64,000 nucleotides of DNA from Zygnema cylindricum (taxonomy: Eukaryota; Streptophyta; Zygnematophyceae; Zygnematales; Zygnemataceae): assembly GCA_037447655.1 (NCBI GenBank), contig JBBHKE010000023.1:104691-168690 (forward strand), read 5' to 3'. Positions 13,273 through 23,050 of the stretch are shown in pieces. Each line of letters starts with the position of its first letter. Position 1 is the stretch's first letter. The notes beneath the pieces were generated by a model, which did not search any database, was not told the DNA's origin, and was given only the letters and a program-made list of their open reading frames with translations. The position numbers and the translations under genes were made by a program.

Positions 13273-14092
13273 ACCATCTGTACTCTCTCCTATCTTTTCT
13301 ATCTTCACTAATCTCTTTCTCTCTTTTTTTTTTTGTCCTTTTCCAGGCTTCCGTACCTGAAGCCATGATTTCCCTCGAAGCTGCGGTAGAGAGATGCCTC
13401 TCTTTCACGGGAGGTTCCGAAACCGAAGCTCTTTTAAAAACTCTCGACGAAGTTATGCTTCTCTACCTCTCCCAGCTTCTAGAAGCTTTACGGTCTCTTC
13501 GTCCTATCTGTGGACTAAACTCCAAAATGAAAACCGACAGCGTTTCCGAAACTGTCGGTGAGAGTGGTGGGAGTGGAGGGAAGAAATCGTCTAGTGAAGA
13601 GGGAGAGGTTTTGAGTGGGAATACAGGGAGTGGAGGGAGTGATACGGTTTTCGAGGAGGAGGAGTGGGCTTTAGTTCAAGGAGCTCTTCAACTATTGGCT
13701 GTTTCGGAAACCTTAGGAAGTCGTTCGGCAGTATTTGAGGCTTCTCTCCGGACTGCTTTAGGAAGACTCGGTAGTAAATTAGCGTTGGGGTTGGGGGTGT
13801 TGGGAGGAGAGGAGGGAGAGAAGGAACAAGGTTTAGGAAAGGAAGCCGTTTCAGGAGGGGGAGGAGGAGGAGGGGGAGTGATATCATTGGATTCTGCGTT
13901 GCTGAGATTGGCAGATGCTCCGGAAAAGGCTCAGCGATTGGCGAGGTGAGGGAGAGCGAGAGGGAGAGGGAGGGGTAGGGGGAGGTGGAGAGGGAAAGGG
14001 AGGGGGATGGGGAGGTCCATTTGGTGAAAATTTGTTCTCATAAACATGCTAGCATTCGTTCCATCATTTGTCCCACTTTCATCATGTTCTGA

Positions 14093-14179
<87 letters not shown>

Positions 14180-14959
14180 CCTCTCCCTCTCTCCCTCTCT
14201 CGCTCTCTCGCTCTCTCGCTCTATCTCCTCCCCCTTCACCCTCTCTCCCTTTCCTTTCTCTCTCCTCCCACTGTATGTGTTTCTTCTCTCTCTGTCTCCA
14301 GCTTATTGGAACAGGCTCGAGATCCCCGTTTCCATGCTCTCCCTCGAACTTCTCAAAGGGTTCAAGCTTTTCAAGAATCTGTAGGAGATCTCGTGTACGA
14401 TGTACTAATTTCCAAAGTAAGAAGAAGTTTATTCGGTTTGGCTCAAAAACCTATTTGGAAAGCCGAAGAGGAGGAGAACGCTTTCGATTTACCGAGCTTT
14501 AGTGCCTATCCGGAAAATTATATTACCGTAATTGGTGAGTATCTCTTACAATTACCTCAACAGTTAGAGCCTCTTGCTCTCGCAGAATCGGGAATAGGAG
14601 GAGGCGGAGGAGCTTTGGGAGAGGAGGGAGAGGGAGAGGAACAGGGATATTTTGCAACGGAATGGATGTTTAAAGTAGCCGAAGGAGCGACGGCTCTTTA
14701 CATAGATCAGCTCCGTACTATTCCTCAGTTATCGGAGAGAGGAGCTCAACAATTGGCCGTTGATATTGAGTATTTATGTAATGTTCTCGCGGCTTTATCT
14801 ATGGCGACTCCTCCGGTTCTCGCGACTTTTCAAGCTTGTTTGTCGGTTCCTAAGGATAGTTTAGCCGGTTTAATAGAACACGAGGGAGGACCGAAAGGAA
14901 ATTTGGATTCATCGACGGCTCGATTAGTCGCAAAAATGAGGAAAGTTTCATTAGATTAG
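5294..14959 (+). CDS. COG7: Conserved oligomeric Golgi complex subunit 7, frameshifted in this sequence
   Basis: COG7 belongs to lobe B of the COG tethering complex, which captures vesicles for retrograde transport within the Golgi. Ten exons join in phase: 5294-5435, 5962-6104, 7428-7517, 8090-8209, 8850-8951, 9795-9942, 10262-10525, 11985-12299, 13347-13945, 14302-14959 (TAG). The product would be about 859 aa, near the roughly 836 aa I recall for Arabidopsis COG7. Segments such as LLRVPRAVRETNRVRDDA, VFASGDLPRVAETLASMR, GAFARNIQHLLAEA, KLDLRGAVQKGFGARGLELS and AAVERCLSFTGGSE follow plant COG7 order. The first ATG, at 5294, gives the conserved start MLVDLGAFSEEGFDAK. Exon 8 has one extra A in the run at 12279-12282, shifting the conserved ETVRRME out of frame. 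Introns carry CT/GA tracts, a MITE and several splice-junction echoes. Confidence 0.95.
5491..5648 (+). repeat. Two-copy tandem duplication in COG7 intron 1
   Basis: The units start with GGCCATTTGACAGTGGGACT (5491) and GGCCATTGACAATGGGACTG (5576), period about 85. Each contains TTTTTCTAGCCAGT, an acceptor-like polypyrimidine-AG. The first also ends with a GAGGTAAAT donor-like word, so it resembles a decoy exon border. Confidence 0.85.
7163..7359. mobile_element. Mariner-like MITE in COG7 intron 2
   Basis: The ends CACCTGCCCATCACTATTAG and its imperfect inverse near 7340-7359 are flanked by TA (7161-7162 and 7360-7361). The element is 197 bp, with an internal TTTTTGGCC word shared with the copy at 28.95 kb. 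It is non-coding. Confidence 0.7.
7901..7952 (+). repeat. Splice-junction echo of COG7 exon 4 acceptor
   Basis: GCAGCTGGTCTGGCTCAGTT and the bases that follow copy the start of exon 4 (8090 onward) nearly exactly. The acceptor dinucleotide region has changed from ATGCAGGATG to ATGAGGAGG. It lies about 180 bases upstream of the true exon. Confidence 0.9.
8190..8452 (+). repeat. Triplicated donor junction of COG7 exon 4
   Basis: The true junction GGTTGGAGAG/GTAAGTTAACC (about 8200-8220) is followed by two diverged copies: GGTCGGAGAG/GTAAGTGAACC near 8290 and GGTTGGAGAG/ATAAGTTAACC near 8382. The unit is about 90 bp and includes about 20 bp of exon and 65 bp of intron. The second copy keeps a usable GTAAGT; the third has lost GT. 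Confidence 0.92.
8890..9297 (+). repeat. Quadruplicated donor junction of COG7 exon 5
   Basis: The exon 5 end TCTCAATCAACGGAAG/GTAC (8951/8952) recurs with roughly 60 bases of exon at about 9011-9080, 9117-9188 and 9245-9297. All three echoes keep the GGTACTTATA donor context. Between units lie related intron bases (TATAACCACGTAGC). Confidence 0.92.
9311..9358. repeat. (CA)n microsatellite in COG7 intron 5
   Basis: A CACA run of about 45 bases, broken once by a TG. Confidence 0.9.
10526..11520 (+). repeat. Pyrimidine-rich (CT/CCT) tract in COG7 intron 7
   Basis: The intron runs into CT repeats immediately after the donor and remains strongly pyrimidine-rich to about 11.3 kb. A pure CT tract flanked by C runs follows at 11421-11520. 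Within it, a CTCTTCAAGTCAGTCTCCC word repeats at about 45-bp spacing (10585-10690). Long open frames here encode only Ser/Leu/Pro and are compositional. Confidence 0.9.
11785..12055 (+). repeat. Echo of COG7 exon 8 acceptor junction
   Basis: The segment TTTTCCCCATAATCAACAG/GAAGTGATAATGG and the next 65 bases of exon (true junction 11984/11985) are preceded by a diverged copy around 11815-11905: CCCCATAAACCAACAG/GGAAGTGATAATGG. The upstream copy has an extra G and would meet a stop if used. Confidence 0.9.
12300..12550 (+). repeat. GA-rich tract at the 5' end of COG7 intron 8
   Basis: Almost pure GGGAGGA/GAGAGG composition starts at the donor. The same intron ends in a long CT tract (12842-13340), so the two intron ends are complementary. 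Confidence 0.9.
12842..13340 (+). repeat. CT-rich tract at the 3' end of COG7 intron 8
   Basis: Runs of CTCTCTC and CCTCT precede the exon 9 acceptor at 13346. Near 13052 the words CTTCAG/TCCCTGAAGCTGTGG look like a weak echo of the exon 9 start (CCGTACCTGAAGCCATG). Confidence 0.85.
13946..14275 (+). repeat. GA-rich then CT-rich ends of COG7 intron 9
   Basis: The intron begins GTGAGGGAGAGCGAGAGGGA (GA-rich to about 14012) and ends in about 90 bases of pure CT (from 14094) and CT-rich sequence to the acceptor at 14301. This repeats the arrangement of intron 8. Confidence 0.9.
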
Positions 14960-16249
14960 TTTCATTAGAGTTAGTTTTATTAGGTTAGTTTCATTAGATT
15001 TAGTTTCATTCGTTTTTTTTGTCTTTGAACCGGGATGGTTTTCACACATTGTTTCGAGGAAAATGTAGAAAAAGTTTTGTTCGATTCATTTTTTGGTGGT
15101 GAGTGTGGGAGTGATAAGTGGTATATGAAAGATGTTTATTTTTGGTGGATTTCTTGAGCATGGTCAGTTGGTAAGAATTTTCCGTTTACGAGAAAGGTAT
15201 AGAGCCAAAAATAGCGGGTAGTGTAGATAACAATTTGCAGACAATTGTGAGAAATGGTCATTTTCTTTTGTTTTTTCAACTCTTTAATAGGTTATGTCTT
15301 TTGTTTGGATTTATCGGAGCATATACCGGAGTTTAGAGAACTTTGGAGGTTTTAGCATGTAATGCTGGTAAGAAATTTGAACTTTTCAGGAAATGACACT
15401 GAAAGTTGTACTCTTTGACTCCTCGGGAGTTAACAGTTTTGTGTGGTCCAAACGGAAATTTTATTACGGAGCAATTTCTGTTTTAAAGTCTCTGCACATT
15501 ACCAGGGAGTAGGAAAAAGGGAGAGAGAGGGAGAGGGAAAAAGGGAGAGAGAGGGAGAGGGAAAAAGGGAGACAGAGAGAGGGAGGAGGGAGGGAGAGAG
15601 AGGGAGGGAAGGAAAAAGGGAGGGAGAGAGAGGGAGGGAAGGAAAAAGGGAAGGAAAGAAAAAAAAGAGGGAGAGAGGAGATGATAATGATGAGTGTGAA
15701 AGCTAAGCCACTTTTTCCTTTTGGTTTGAACTGGCATTCAAACACTTCGGGATAAGCTCGAGCTTCTCTTGAGAAAAAAAAAATCCCCATGTTCTATATT
15801 GTATATAATGGTATCTCTTTTTAGTTCTCTTGAGAAAAAAAAATGTAATAATATGTAATATCGTTCAATAAATGTAAATTGGTTGTAAAAGAAAAAACGA
15901 CAAAAAAAACAGAAAATGAAAAAGAGGTTGACAAAAGAAAATCAAAGGGTTTTTCGTCTCTTATGAATCTTTTTACTGAAAGAACCAATTTGTCATAAAT
16001 ACATTTGTAGCTCTACTCCAAAAGGGAAATCATATTACACATGAGAATAATCGACTTACAAAAATAAAAAATACACAATGCTTTGCCCAAGGAATCGCAC
16101 ATCTTTGTCTTTTAGTGTCATAAAACCTCTTCCCTTGAAACGGAAACCAACCCTAATTTGAAAACCCGAACCCTAAACCCAAAAGTTTTAAGATTATTTC
16201 ATGAACTGTTAGGAACCCTATCCCCAACCTTGAAACGTACGGAGAGAGT
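14960..16249. other. COG7 3' flank and intergenic sequence
   Basis: After the stop codon, TTTCATTAGATTAG words repeat four times (14947-15012). A GA/GGGA-rich tract occupies 15505-15675. AATAAATG at 15868 could serve as a polyadenylation signal but is distant. No gene was recognised. Confidence 0.45.
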
Positions 16250-16473
16250 ATCCTGTGTATCGCTATTAGTGTTAATGTTTTTTTTGCCACTTAAAACATC
16301 TGTTCTCCGTTCACTCTTGTCGGATGATGGATCTGACGGTTGCGATTGAAAGGTAGATTCTCACCTTTCGATTGGCGGTTTCCATCTGAAAATCGGACAA
16401 ATGCGTACAGAAAAAAGATGACGTGTGTACGGAGAAAATATCTTTTAAGTAGCGAAAAAAATGTTAACGCTAA
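16250..16473. mobile_element. Mariner-like MITE, CACTTAAAACATC subfamily
   Basis: The left arm ATTAGTGTTAATG, GCCACTTAAAACATC and TTCTCCGT is mirrored by the right arm ACGGAGAAAATATC, TTTTAAGTAGCG and TGTTAACGC. The interior shares ACGGTTGCGATTGAAAG with the copies at 34.9 and 55.9 kb. The right tip is lost where a Harbinger-like element begins. Confidence 0.7.
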
Positions 16474-17250
16474 GGGTATGTCCCCATGTGCACAAGTAAG
16501 GGTTTTTTTCTGTCGTTTTCGTGTAAAACTTAGCGCCTTACTGCCTAAGTTGCAACCGTACGAAGGAATCGCAAATTTGAGTACAATTTGCGTCATCCTC
16601 AAATTTAAGATGTATGAAAATTTGTCGTCTTGTGTTTTTCGACCCACTTCCACGACAAAAAACGTCATCTTCAACCTTACGTTTAAAACACATGAGCGAT
16701 GTGTTTTAAAACTATGTATTTTCCATAAACAAATAGGAACATATATTCGCACCTGCCGTAATTTTTGAAGATTTTCATACGATTTCCAAGGACAAAGATA
16801 AGTACAGAATTCGCTATGTTTTGTCCGTTTTTGTTCGAATACGACGAATAAAGTACACAATTTATTTGGTTTTGTCCGTTTTCGTCCAGTATGGATTTCT
16901 TTTTTGTAGGGGTCTTCAAATTCCGATGCCATTTCACGTTGACCGGATAGGAGACGCAAAGGCAAAGCGCCTCGTCTTCAACCGTGAAACGGCACAGGCT
17001 GGAAGGCGGTACGTCTACAATGTCACGGTAAGACATGCGACGTCACACAAGCAGTTCCAAAAAATAACGTGCGACCACAGATTGTAGACGTTGACAACCG
17101 TCACAGGTATTGTCGACGTATACAATCGTCACAAGCGTAAGTTACGATTTCGTCCTTCCAAACATAGGGACACTTGAAAACCGGGTCCGGCGGATCCGCG
17201 TTAAAATACAAAGTAAGTTCGCTAAGTTACAAGTACATGGGGACATACCC
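16474..17250. mobile_element. PIF/Harbinger-like non-autonomous DNA transposon, copy B
   Basis: The ends GGGTATGTCCCCATGT and ACATGGGGACATACCC are inverted and flanked by TAA (16471-16473, 17251-17253). The body is the reverse orientation of copy A (3221-4233): both share CAAGTAAGGGTTTTTT beside one end and TTTTAACGC near the other. No transposase was recognised. Confidence 0.75.
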
Positions 17251-17253
17251 TAA

Positions 17254-18586
17254 GAGCAGAATTGAGTTTAAACAGCGAACTCCTAATTTTTTGACGTTTT
17301 AACGTTATTTTAACCGCTTGGATTCTCATGTCTAATCGTTTAAACACTTTCTATCGTTGATAAACCGTACGGTAATCTGAATCGACTATTTTCACTTTTT
17401 CAGCCCAATTTTATGTTCAGGGCCCAAAAAAAACTTGTATCGGGTCAAAAACTCCCTCGCGCGATGACCGACAACAAATAGACCGCGAAAAGCTCAATGA
17501 TTGGCGCAGCTGCGGTAAATCTATTTTTTTATGACGCGTGTATTTTTTTGGTGAAAAAAAAACAAGGTACACCAGAACTGCCCGTGAAAAAATCTTAGAA
17601 TATTTTTTAGGCGTAGCAAAGTGGAGATTTAACTCGTCAATTGAACTCCGCAAAAAATCGTGACGTGTAAAACCGCCCGAAAAATGTTTTTCTCATATAT
17701 TTTTGTCCTTCCCGTAATATTCTCTATTTTGTCTGTAACGACCACGCGGTGGGCTGTGAATGGCCAAAATTAGGACTCGACTTCCTTTCAATTGACCCAA
17801 ATTTTCGGTCATTGCTAAAAATTACGATTTTTGACCCCAAAACAGGGTCTTCCAATGGACTAATGGAGCCCAGCCCTAACTGTCGCGAATTTAAAACATA
17901 TGTGACGTTTGCGCACACCTTGGCGTCGTTTCCGGACATTTTAGTTGCCCACGTGGCCGGGTGCGGAGGGGGCGGTGACATGATACAAGATTCAGTAAAT
18001 CTGTATAATAGTGTACGGAAAGAATCGAAGCCGCTTTTACAATTATCTTTTGAGTCTCGGCCAACAAACAATCGAGTAGGACAAAGACGGTTATCCTACA
18101 AGTCAAAGATAATTAATGCAGTTTACCCTATCCGTACCTACACGAGGATTATAGATTCGCAATCCTCCAATCCGTCCAAAAATCCAGCTTCAGAGGTCGG
18201 ACTGTTTGCTCCGTGCCCTTTCTGATACGCCTGCCTCTTCATTTCGCACGTGCGTAAGATATTTTTAATTCGCTACATATTTATCACGTGAGAACAGAAG
18301 TACTCCTCCAACCAATAAAAAACTAGAGTTGCAATATCGTACGTTTTGACTCCCGGGGTATCCATCGTGGCCCAATCAAAACTTAGAACGTCATTTCCGC
18401 GGCAACCTTTTACCGTACGAAGACCTCTCATTTCGCGCCCTTCCATAGCAAAGAGCGGACGGGTCGCCCAGTCGCCGTCGTCGCCATCCTAAACGACAAA
18501 CGACAAAGTACAACCACGTAGCATGCATAAAAAGATGTCTTTTCCATTTAATATTTCTCAAACTATCTCCCATCCACCAGACGACT
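17254..18586. other. Intergenic region upstream of NRT2
   Basis: It is AT-rich with scattered TACG words. One 158-codon open frame (17749-18225) shows no recognisable family, so it is not called. The region should contain the NRT2 promoter; no clear TATA box or nitrate-response element was identified. Confidence 0.4.
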
Positions 18587-18686
18587 CAAAGAGAGAGAAA
18601 CTCATAGAGGAAAATCTCAAGAGGGAAGAAGAGAGAGAGAGCGAAAGAGAGCGAGAGAGAGCGAGCGAGAGAGAGAGAATAGAGAG
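18587..18686 (+). repeat. GA-rich leader directly upstream of the NRT2 start
   Basis: About 100 bases made almost only of GAGAGA/GCGAGA words end a few bases before ATG 18687. It is likely 5' UTR or core promoter. Confidence 0.75.
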
Positions 18687-19523
18687 ATGGCGGACCAGAG
18701 CAGTACGAACATCGGGCGGGACGCGCCCGGCGCTCCCGGCGAGTCGATGCGCGGCGTGACGGGGCGCGAGCCGATATTCGCGATGGACGCCGGGCAGGGC
18801 GCGGGCGACACGGAGGGCCTTTTCGCGCTGCCCGTGGACTCGGAGCACAAGGCGCGCAAAATAAAGCTGTTTAGTGTGGCGCAGCCGCACATGCGCGCGT
18901 TCCACCTCGCGTGGTTCTCGTTCTTCACCGCGTTCTGCTCGTCCTTCGCCGCGCCGCCCCTGGTGCCCATCATCCGCGAGAACATCAACCTCACCAAGAC
19001 CGACGTCGGCGCCGCGTCGATCACGTCAGTGGTCGGCGCGATTCTCTCGCGAATCGTCGTCGGATCGGTGTGCGATCTGGTCGGGCCCCGATACGGCGCC
19101 GCTTTTTTGTTAATGACGACGGTTCCATGCACGCTTTCGATGGCGGCCGTTTCGACGCCCGAGGGGTACATTATCGTACGGCTGTTCATCGGATTCGCGC
19201 TCGCGACATTTGTCACGTGCCAGTACTGGATGAGCTCTATGTTCAACGCCAAAATCGTGGGACTGGCCAACGGCGTGACGGCCGGATGGGGAAACTTGGG
19301 CGGCGGGTTCATCCAGCTGGTCATGCCGTACCTTCTGAAACTCATCGAGGAAGGCTTCGGCTTCAACGAGTACGCCGCGTGGCGTTTGTCGTTTTTCGTG
19401 CCAGGTGTCACGCAGATGGTCGTCGGATTCATGGTGCTGTCGCTCGGTCAGGATTGTCCGGATGGACAATATCTCGCGCTCAACCGATCGGGGGAACGCA
19501 AGATGGACAAATTCTCCTCGGTG

Positions 19524-19605
<82 letters not shown>

Positions 19606-21696
19606 GTATCTCTTTTCACATGGAAATCTCTGTCGGTAGTACGGACGCATTTGATGTCATTTGGGGCACAAACATCTCAATTCCGAGACAATACAATGTC
19701 CTTAAAACCCTAAAGAACATCTTCTCACTTCATTCATTTTCTTTCCTCCCTCTCTCTCCCTCTTTCTCTCTTCTTGCCTGTCCACGTTAGGTCATCGCAC
19801 GTCCATCATGATTCTGCCATATGGAAACTGTGACTTGTGTCGCCTGACTGTAAATTTGTAATCTTCCTGTTTTGCCACGTGGCAGGTTCTTGCCAATGCC
19901 ATGCTGAACTACCGTACATACATCATGATCTTGCTGTACGGATACTGCTTCGGAGTGGAACTCACAGTGGACAACGTCATCCACACCTATTTTGTCGACC
20001 GCTTCGGAATGGATCTTGAGACAGCTGGCCTCATCGCAGGTGAAGACCTAACCCTAACCCTAAACTCGTGTAAACCTAATTGTCCTCTTGAGTGGAAACT
20101 TATGGAAAAGAAGAATGGGTGCCCGCTTACGTTGGCTTTTACCCTTGTTTACCCTTGTTTTTTAGTTTTTAGGACTTTTAGGAAGACTCGGGTCTTCTTC
20201 CTTGCAGGGTGATTTAGGTTAATTACATTGAAGAAACTTACTTGATGTTGAGGGGAAATTGTTTCAGTTTTAGTCAAAATCGTAACATAAATGTACGCAT
20301 TATAGATTGTACGAATTGTACCACTTGCCTTTAAAACGAGGGTAAATCTCAGGTTAATTGCTTCCTCCTCTGAATATTTGATGGAAGCACACTAAATTTG
20401 AGTTGTGGTTTTGCAGCTTCTTTCGGGATGGCCAACATCATTTCGCGACCGTCCGGAGGCATTCTTTCGGACGTGTTTGCTCGACGCTTTGGGATGAGAG
20501 GCCGCCTCTTCTGGTATTGGCTCGTCCAGGTGAGCCTCTCTCTAAAGGTGTCAATTATATTAAAAGCCTAGAGGTTTCGATATTTGTTGTTTCAGTTCTT
20601 AGAACTTCCTCTTCTGGTATTGTTGTGTCCAGGCGAGCCTCTCTCTAAAGGGTTCAAATACTCTTTCTAAAAGTTCAATCACTCTTTCTAAAAGTTCAAT
20701 CACTCTTTCTTAAAGTTCAATCACTCTTTCTTAAAGTTCAATTACTCTTTCTAAAAGTTCAATTACTCTTTCTAAAAGTTCAATTACTCTTTCTAAAAGT
20801 TCAATTACTCTTTCTAAAAGTTCAATTACTCTTTCTAAAAGTTCAATTACTCTTTCTAAAAGTTCAATTACTCTTTCTAAAAGTTCAATTACTCTTTCTA
20901 AAAGCTCAACTACTCTTTCTGAAAGTTCAATTACTCTTTCTAAAAATTCAATTGCTCTTTCTAAAAGTTCAATTACTCTTTCTAAAAGTTCAATTACTCT
21001 TTCTAAAAGTTCTATTACTCTTTCTAAAATTCAATTACTCTTTCTAAAAATTCAATTGCTCTTTCTAAAAGTTCAATTACTCTTTCTAAAAGTTCAATTA
21101 CTCTTTCTAAAAGTTCTATTACTCTTTCTAAAAGTTCTATTACTCATTTGAAAGGACCCATTACTCTTTCTAAATTCTTCAATTATTCTTTCGATATGAT
21201 TCAATTTATCTTTCTAAAGTTTAAGATATTTCAGATTTGATATTTCAGATTTTTCATACCTCCGTGTTTCTTACATCTTTGCTGTATGTGGAACGCTGGC
21301 AGGCTGGGTTTTAGTGGGCTCTTTTCTTCGTTTCTTCTTTTCTGTTCTTATTTTTCCAGCGTGCTTTGTGGATCACAGATTGTAGATGGCAATGAGCTAG
21401 GAAATTAACTGACCTTTTCTTTTTTTTTCCTTTTGTTTTGCAATTTTTGCTGCGGCGACAGTCGTTGGGTGGCCTATTCTGTCTTGCTCTCGGCTACATG
21501 AACACGCTCGCGTCCTCCATCATCGTGTTGATCGTCTTCTCCTACTTCTGCCAAGCTGCATGCGGAGCCGCCTTCGGAGTTGTGCCCTTTGTGTCGCGAC
21601 GCTCGCTGGGAATCGTGTCCGGACTCACCGGAGCCGGAGGAAATCTCGGGGCTGGTATCACTCAGGTCAATCTTGGAGCGGGTCTCACTCAGGTCA

Positions 21697-21763
<67 letters not shown>

Positions 21764-23050
21764 TCATTTTGATACTCGTCTTTGATTGTATTTTCCTTTC
21801 CCAAGCACTCATTTTCTCTCTTGCACTTACAAGCGAATCTTGTTTGGATGTGTGTTGGTATTTCTATCTTCCTTCGTCCCTCTGTTTCCTGTCAAATGCT
21901 TTCCTCTCTTCTCCCTTCCCAACGCTGATTTTTCTCTGGTTTTTCCTGATTTTATCGTGTTTTCTTAGTTTTCTCTGTGGTTTTACTAGGTTTCCCCTGA
22001 TTTTTCTACGATCTTTATCTGAATTTTCTCTGCTTTTGTGCTTGTGTATTTCCAGGCGGCGTTCTTCACCTACGCGTCGTTTCCGACGGAGGATGGGTTC
22101 AAGTACATGGGCATCCTGATCATGGCCATCACTCTTCTGGTGAACTTCATCTATTTCCCGCAGTGGGGCAGCATCCACTTCCCGCCCTCCAAGGCGCCCT
22201 CGGCCACCGAGGAGGCCTACTACGCCGCCGAATACACCGAAAAGGAACGCGACGAAAACATGCACGCGGCGTCCATGAAGGTACGCCGTACGGAGCATGG
22301 CTCGCATGTACGGAGCATGGCTCGCATGTACGGAGCATGGCTCGCATGTACGGAACGACAGTTTAAGCGCATGGAACTACTCGCTTCATGGAACGACACT
22401 TTAATTTCGCACTAATTTTAAATGAACGGAATCTATCGCACCGAACTTAACCAAACGAAATTTTATGCGCACGGAAATTAGCCGTACAATTTGATTTACA
22501 TTTATTATTGATTTGATTTACATCGTACCTTCATGCACGCGGCGTCCATGAAGATATGATGTACGGAGCATGGTTCGCATGTACGGAACGAGTATAAGCA
22601 CATGAATCTTGCTTCATGGAACGACACTTCAATTGAACCGAACGATTTTTTTTGCCCACGGAACTTAACCGTACAACTTTTTTTGCGCATCTCTCACTTC
22701 ACTGAACAAATTTTTTCAGAGCTTCATTTTCGTACTTTTACCGAACTGAGGTTTCGTGCGCACAGAACTCACTGTACTGAAAACGGCGATTTTTGCTGAC
22801 TTCACTTCAAATCAAACTGTAACTGCAGCATGGTAACTAAGGAACTATCGAAACTGTAACTGAATATTGTAAGCAGCGTAGCAAGTATTGTTATCTTTAA
22901 CCAAGTCTTGCAGTTTGCTGATTGTTTCCATGTTGTGCGGTATTCCGTTTGCAGTTTGCGGAGAATTCGAAGGGAGAGAGAGGCCGCGCTGGAGTCCTCG
23001 CTATGGCAGAGGGTGACGTGGAGGCCAGCAAGAAAGTCTCGGATTTCTAA
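18687..23050 (+). CDS. NRT2: High-affinity nitrate/nitrite transporter, NRT2 (NNP) family
   Basis: This is a plasma-membrane proton-coupled nitrate importer of the major facilitator superfamily. Six exons join in phase: 18687-19520, 19886-20039, 20417-20529, 21462-21665, 22056-22280, 22955-23050 (TAA), giving 541 aa, normal for NRT2. Motifs seen: LPVDSEHKA and [17 protein letters not shown] before and in the first helix; the MFS loop [14 protein letters not shown]; the nitrate signature [10 protein letters not shown] (about residue 198); the second one, [12 protein letters not shown] (about residue 424); [19 protein letters not shown]; and a charged cytosolic tail ending KKVSDF. The first ATG after the GA leader gives the longest frame. 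Exon 1 is much richer in G/C than COG7 exons. Introns hold CT microsatellites, a 21-bp array and three junction echoes. Confidence 0.96.
19524..19604 (+). repeat. (CT)n microsatellite at the 5' end of NRT2 intron 1
   Basis: About 80 bases of perfect CT start four bases after the exon 1 donor (GTGAGT). Confidence 0.95.
20507..20650 (+). repeat. Echo of NRT2 exon 3 donor junction
   Basis: The true end CCTCTTCTGGTATTGGCTCG...CCAG/GTGAGCCTCTCTCTAAAGG (junction 20529/20530) recurs about 97 bases downstream (20604-20650) as CCTCTTCTGGTATTG...CCAG/GCGAGCCTCTCTCTAAAGG. The donor GT has become GC. Confidence 0.92.
20650..21180 (+). repeat. 21-bp tandem array in NRT2 intron 3
   Basis: About 24 copies of TCAATTACTCTTTCTAAAAGT with a few substitutions and small deletions. 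The array starts in the echo of the exon 3 junction, whose CTCTCTAAAGGGTTCAAATAC resembles the repeat unit and may be its founder. Confidence 0.95.
21651..21695 (+). repeat. Short echo of NRT2 exon 4 donor junction
   Basis: GGTATCACTCAG/GTCAATCTTGGAGC is followed directly by GGTCTCACTCAG/GTCACAC. The unit is about 30 bp, and both copies keep CAG/GTC. Confidence 0.85.
21700..21762 (+). repeat. (CT)n microsatellite in NRT2 intron 4
   Basis: About 60 bases of perfect CT shortly after the duplicated donor. Confidence 0.95.
22258..22690 (+). repeat. Echo of NRT2 exon 5 donor junction plus 20-bp triplication
   Basis: CATGCACGCGGCGTCCATGAAG at the true exon end (22280) recurs at about 22532-22553. 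It is followed by the same intron words (TACGGAGCATGG, CTTCATGGAACGACACTT, AACTTAACCGTAC) for roughly 150 bases. In the echo the donor GT is AT. The true intron start also has three copies of TACGGAGCATGGCTCGCATG. Confidence 0.92.

Noticed and set aside
17749-18225. 158-codon open frame upstream of NRT2
   Set aside because: It has no recognisable motif, no splice partners and no repeated or conserved pattern; chance cannot be excluded.
20046-20068. CCTAACCCTAACCCTAAA, telomere-like word in NRT2 intron 2
   Set aside because: It is only about three units, so too short to call an interstitial telomere repeat.
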